Part shown: in pieces, positions 61,353 through 64,000 of the stretch
Position numbering within the stretch: the first letter of the stretch is position 1
Layout of the letters: each line of letters starts with the position of its first letter
Assembly: GCF_029689925.1 (NCBI RefSeq)
Contig: NZ_CP121445.1
Span: 1,915,001 to 1,979,000, forward strand
Source: Anaerocolumna sp. AGMB13025
GTDB taxonomy: Bacteria; Bacillota; Clostridia; Lachnospirales; Lachnospiraceae
DNA length: 64,000 nucleotides
Direction of reading: 5' to 3'
The notes under the pieces: model-generated
The model's input: only the letters and a program-made list of their open reading frames with translations
What the model was told of the DNA's origin: nothing
Database searches by the model: none
Program-made: the position numbers and the translations under genes

Positions 61353-61616
61353 ATGGATTTCCTGGAGAATTACCCTGGTACACTGATACGTGCCAAAGGA
61401 TATATATGGTTTGAGGATGACGATATGCATACTCAGTTATTTGAACAGGCAGGGAGAAATGCTTCGGTAACGGAAATATCTAATTGGGTGGCTGCGTTAC
61501 CGGAAGAAGAGAAGGAAGAAGTATTTACGGCTTATCCTGATGTATTGGAAGATTGGGATGAAAACCTATGGAGACCGAATGAATCAGATTGTATTGATTT
61601 TACAATGACAACCTAA
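61353..61616 (+). pseudogene. CobW C-terminal domain remnant, frameshifted
   Basis: The frame encodes a CobW_C-like segment (about 88 residues): L-I-R-A-K-G-Y-I-W-F followed by Q-A-G-R, W-V-A-A-L-P and D-W-D-E-N. Complete proteins of the family end Y-G-D-R-x-N-x-x-V-F-I-G. Here the frame goes to L-W-R-P-N-E, while the +1 frame from about 61570 reads Y-G-D-R-M-N-Q-I-V-L-I before a stop, so an indel shifted the end. There is no GTPase domain, no start with a ribosome site, and a PadR terminator directly upstream. It is a relict of a CobW/YciC-type metal chaperone GTPase. Confidence 0.75.
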
Positions 61617-61927
61617 AGAAAGCTGATTGTATGATTTACCAGATAACAAAAGTTAACAAGTTTTACTGGTATACATAACGATAAGTTGGTTTAAATATTG
61701 TAATAATTACAAAATAGTGATAAAATTATACAATAAAAGTCGGAATACAAGGACTTAACATAAAATAATAAAATTTAGGTAGAATTTGCAAAAGACCAGC
61801 ACATTGTTTTGCATATAACTGGGACTGGTAGGTCTAAACCGTGGCTTTTAGGATGCAGCATCTGGAAGTTAAGGAAAGTAATCAGTTCAGTTAATGAAAA
61901 CAAGGTACTAGACATGAGGTGGCCGCA
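61617..61927. other. Intergenic region before the terminal sensor gene
   Basis: A/T-rich leader. It holds a perfect 15-bp palindrome TTGTAATAATTACAA (61698-61712), which could be an operator, and a more G/C-rich stretch (about 61795-61880) that may be structured, but no riboswitch class was recognised. No gene was found on either strand. Confidence 0.4.
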
Positions 61928-64000
61928 TTGAACACATTACGAGATAAAAAGCTGCTTTTACTGCTGATAATAACAGTCTTGCTGTTACCAATATCCATTA
62001 CCTTTATGAATCATAAAGAGAAAGTCACACCGAAGGGGGAGAAGGGATTTCTTGATTTGTCTAACTGGGATTTTAATCAGGAGGGAAGTGTAAAACTGGA
62101 TGGTTATTGGGAACTTTATACCAACACTCTGCTGACACCCCAGGAACTGGATAATAATAACGTGCCGCCAAGTTATGCACTGGTTCCCGGCAGATGGTCC
62201 TATGGAGGATTAAAAGAGATCCAAAAGGATGACGGAATAGGTACCTACCGGTTAAAGATTAAAGTCAATCAGAAGTTGGATATTTTAGGACTTAGGATTA
62301 AAAATATCCGCTTATCCTATAAAATATTTGTTAACGGAAAGGAAGTGGCAGCCTGCGGTAATCCGGCACCGGATGAGCAAAGCGGTTATATTGCGAATAA
62401 TCTTCCTATGACCGTATTTTTCCCCCTATCCAAAGGGGATGGAGATACAGCCATTATTGATTTAGTAATCCAGGCAGCCAATATCCATTATTACAACGGA
62501 GGAATTATCCAAAGTATCTATTTGGGAAACCAGAAGGATATTAACTGGGAGTATAACAAAGAGATGTTAATGGATGTGATGATATCCTCCTTCCTTATCT
62601 TGACTAGTATTTATTGTTTTGTTATTTTCTTAAGAAAAAGAGATGAGAAAAAACTGTTGTACATGTCTCTTTTTTATATTAGTCTTGCTTATATCATTGC
62701 TACAGCCAATGCAAAGGTCTTATTGCTTATGACGGATTTTGTACCATATTTAGTTGATATTAAAATAAGAACTGCAATTGTGGCTGTCAATATTATTTTT
62801 ATTTGTTTATTTATACAGGATATGAGCAGGGAACTTATCTCGGATTTATCAATAAAATTAATTGTGATTATCATGTGCTGCTGTATGGCTGTAACGCTTT
62901 TGGTACCTTATGCCCGGATGGCGATTTTTGAAAAAGCGGTAACAGTCGTGTATTTACTGACTTATTCGTTAGTGGCACTAAGGCTGGTATATTGTATTGT
63001 TAAAAAGCGCCATGGGGGAATTCGTAAGAATACGGTTATATTCTTGCTGTTTTTAGATTTGCAGTTTATCAATGAATATATCTCATCCCTTCTTTATTAT
63101 TACTCTGTTGTAAAAAGTTTTCTTCTCTCAAATATAATTTATTTACTTTTGCTTCTTGTGCTGTGTTACCTGTTTGCAGATCAGTACATGAAAGCGTATA
63201 AAGCCCTAAAAATAATGAATGCAGATCTCATAGCAGCAGATAAAATAAAAGATGATTTTTTAGCCTATGCTTCCAATGAATTTAAATCACCCCTGAATGC
63301 CATTACCAATATTACCCGGAGCATATTAAACGATGAAGCCGATACTTCTTTACTAAGTCAAAAAGAAAATCTGCTGTATGTATTAGGGATTACCGTTAAA
63401 ATGTCAGATTTAGTTAATGATATTATGGATTATCAAAACCTGAAAAATAATAAACTAAAGTTTAATAAGAGGGATTTTGATATCTATGGGCTGGTAAATG
63501 TGGTTTTAGAAACAGTCAGATATATGAGCAGGGATACGGTAGTATTAAAAAATGAGATACCAAAAGGGCGTTACTTTATTACTGCCGATGAACACAGGCT
63601 GGAACAGATTATACATAACTTAATTGGATATTCCTTAAAAGGCTCAGAGGAGGGTACGGTTAAAATCAAGGGTCAGGAGTTCGACGGATATATAGGTATC
63701 TCTTTATGGAAAACCGGAAGAATGATGGAGGATAAGGTTCAACAGGAACTATTCAAGGAATATACCCCTCTTACAGCAAAAGGAATCGGGGACAATATTC
63801 CGGCGGAAATGGGAATCTATGTATCAAAACTTCTTGCAGTCAATATGGGTGGAGATATCTACGTGGAATCAAAAGGAGAGAAGGAATCCGCTTTTATTAT
63901 AAGAATGCCAAAAGCCAGGAGGAACAGACAAACCGGGAGACCTGGTAATAAGACTGGGTTTAAATCAAGAGCAGAGAAAGAGAATGTACTTTCTTTAAAA
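61928..64000 (+). CDS. 7TM sensor histidine-kinase-like protein with degenerate catalytic boxes (partial)
   Basis: Open for 691 codons to the window edge, no stop, so incomplete. TTG start behind AGGTGG. After one membrane segment (about 7-26) comes a jelly-roll sensor like 7TMR-DISM extracellular domains (L-D-G-Y-W-E-L-Y...V-P-G-R-W-S), then about seven membrane segments (about 215-415) and a kinase-like region. The expected phosphoacceptor His is replaced: F-L-A-Y-A-S-N-E-F-K-S-P-L has Asn450. The N-box reads N-L-I-G-Y-S-L-K instead of G-N-A, and the D-x-G-x-G and G-L-G-L boxes are not recognisable. It is probably a pseudokinase sensor, perhaps fused to receiver or output domains beyond the window. 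Confidence 0.8.
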   Translation, partial: MNTLRDKKLLLLLIITVLLLPISITFMNHKEKVTPKGEKGFLDLSNWDFNQEGSVKLDGYWELYTNTLLTPQELDNNNVPPSYALVPGRWSYGGLKEIQKDDGIGTYRLKIKVNQKLDILGLRIKNIRLSYKIFVNGKEVAACGNPAPDEQSGYIANNLPMTVFFPLSKGDGDTAIIDLVIQAANIHYYNGGIIQSIYLGNQKDINWEYNKEMLMDVMISSFLILTSIYCFVIFLRKRDEKKLLYMSLFYISLAYIIATANAKVLLLMTDFVPYLVDIKIRTAIVAVNIIFICLFIQDMSRELISDLSIKLIVIIMCCCMAVTLLVPYARMAIFEKAVTVVYLLTYSLVALRLVYCIVKKRHGGIRKNTVIFLLFLDLQFINEYISSLLYYYSVVKSFLLSNIIYLLLLLVLCYLFADQYMKAYKALKIMNADLIAADKIKDDFLAYASNEFKSPLNAITNITRSILNDEADTSLLSQKENLLYVLGITVKMSDLVNDIMDYQNLKNNKLKFNKRDFDIYGLVNVVLETVRYMSRDTVVLKNEIPKGRYFITADEHRLEQIIHNLIGYSLKGSEEGTVKIKGQEFDGYIGISLWKTGRMMEDKVQQELFKEYTPLTAKGIGDNIPAEMGIYVSKLLAVNMGGDIYVESKGEKESAFIIRMPKARRNRQTGRPGNKTGFKSRAEKENVLSLK

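Noticed and set aside
62689..62874. 61-codon minus-strand frame in the terminal sensor gene
   Set aside because: Antisense to the predicted membrane segments of the open plus-strand frame; no ribosome site.

Overview
The window reads as chromosomal DNA from a low-G+C anaerobic Firmicute, most likely a Lachnospiraceae-type saccharolytic clostridium. The reasons are A/T-rich intergenic DNA, strong AGGAGG-type ribosome binding sites, YesM/YesN-type two-component systems, several sugar ABC importers without their own ATPases, an oxygen-sensitive radical-SAM sulfatase-maturase homologue, tandem Csp-like subtilases and a c-di-GMP turnover enzyme. No rRNA, tRNA, CRISPR array or intact transposase gene was seen.

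Layout. 1-8.8 kb: the 3' end of a glycogen phosphorylase gene, a YesM/YesN pair, an LplABC-type importer (two permeases and a lipoprotein binding protein), a PHP-family phosphatase and an MgtC-like membrane protein. 8.9-21.9 kb: two parallel maltodextrin modules. Module A is LacI regulator, GH13 enzyme, binding protein, two permeases. Module B is LacI regulator, then two permeases, binding protein and GH13 enzyme behind their own promoter and operator. 22-29 kb: a DUF2975-like membrane protein/Xre/lipoprotein trio, an oligo-1,6-glucosidase-type GH13 and a MalT-like LuxR regulator. Together these take in and cut alpha-glucans; an ATPase must be supplied from elsewhere.

29-37 kb is the most unusual accessory region. 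It holds a MACPF (perforin-like) protein with a C-terminal beta-prism of three repeats, a MarR/monooxygenase pair, a nearly 280-bp hairpin, a radical-SAM maturase, a small palindromic element, a sigma-factor/holin operon that recalls the TcdR-TcdE and UviA systems, an RsiV-like lipoprotein and a peptidoglycan-binding endolysin. The MACPF protein and the endolysin both lack signal peptides, so holin- or lysis-dependent release is a testable idea.

37-50.5 kb: a GntR/LacI-type regulator, a secreted GxGYxYP-family protein, an orphan sugar-binding protein, seven tandem 19-bp repeats, a Cache-PAS-GGDEF-HD-GYP protein and a 1486-residue surface protein with an NNGG repeat linker. 50.6-59 kb, minus strand: a heterodimeric ABC exporter with a MarR regulator, a second, complete copy of the palindromic element, and two near-identical Csp-like subtilases. 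59-64 kb: a Fur-family regulator, an SGNH/SASA esterase with an autoregulated PadR repressor, a frameshifted CobW C-terminal remnant, and a 7TM sensor kinase whose His, N and G boxes are all degenerate and which runs off the window end.

All calls come from reading the sequence and from family knowledge; no database search was run.
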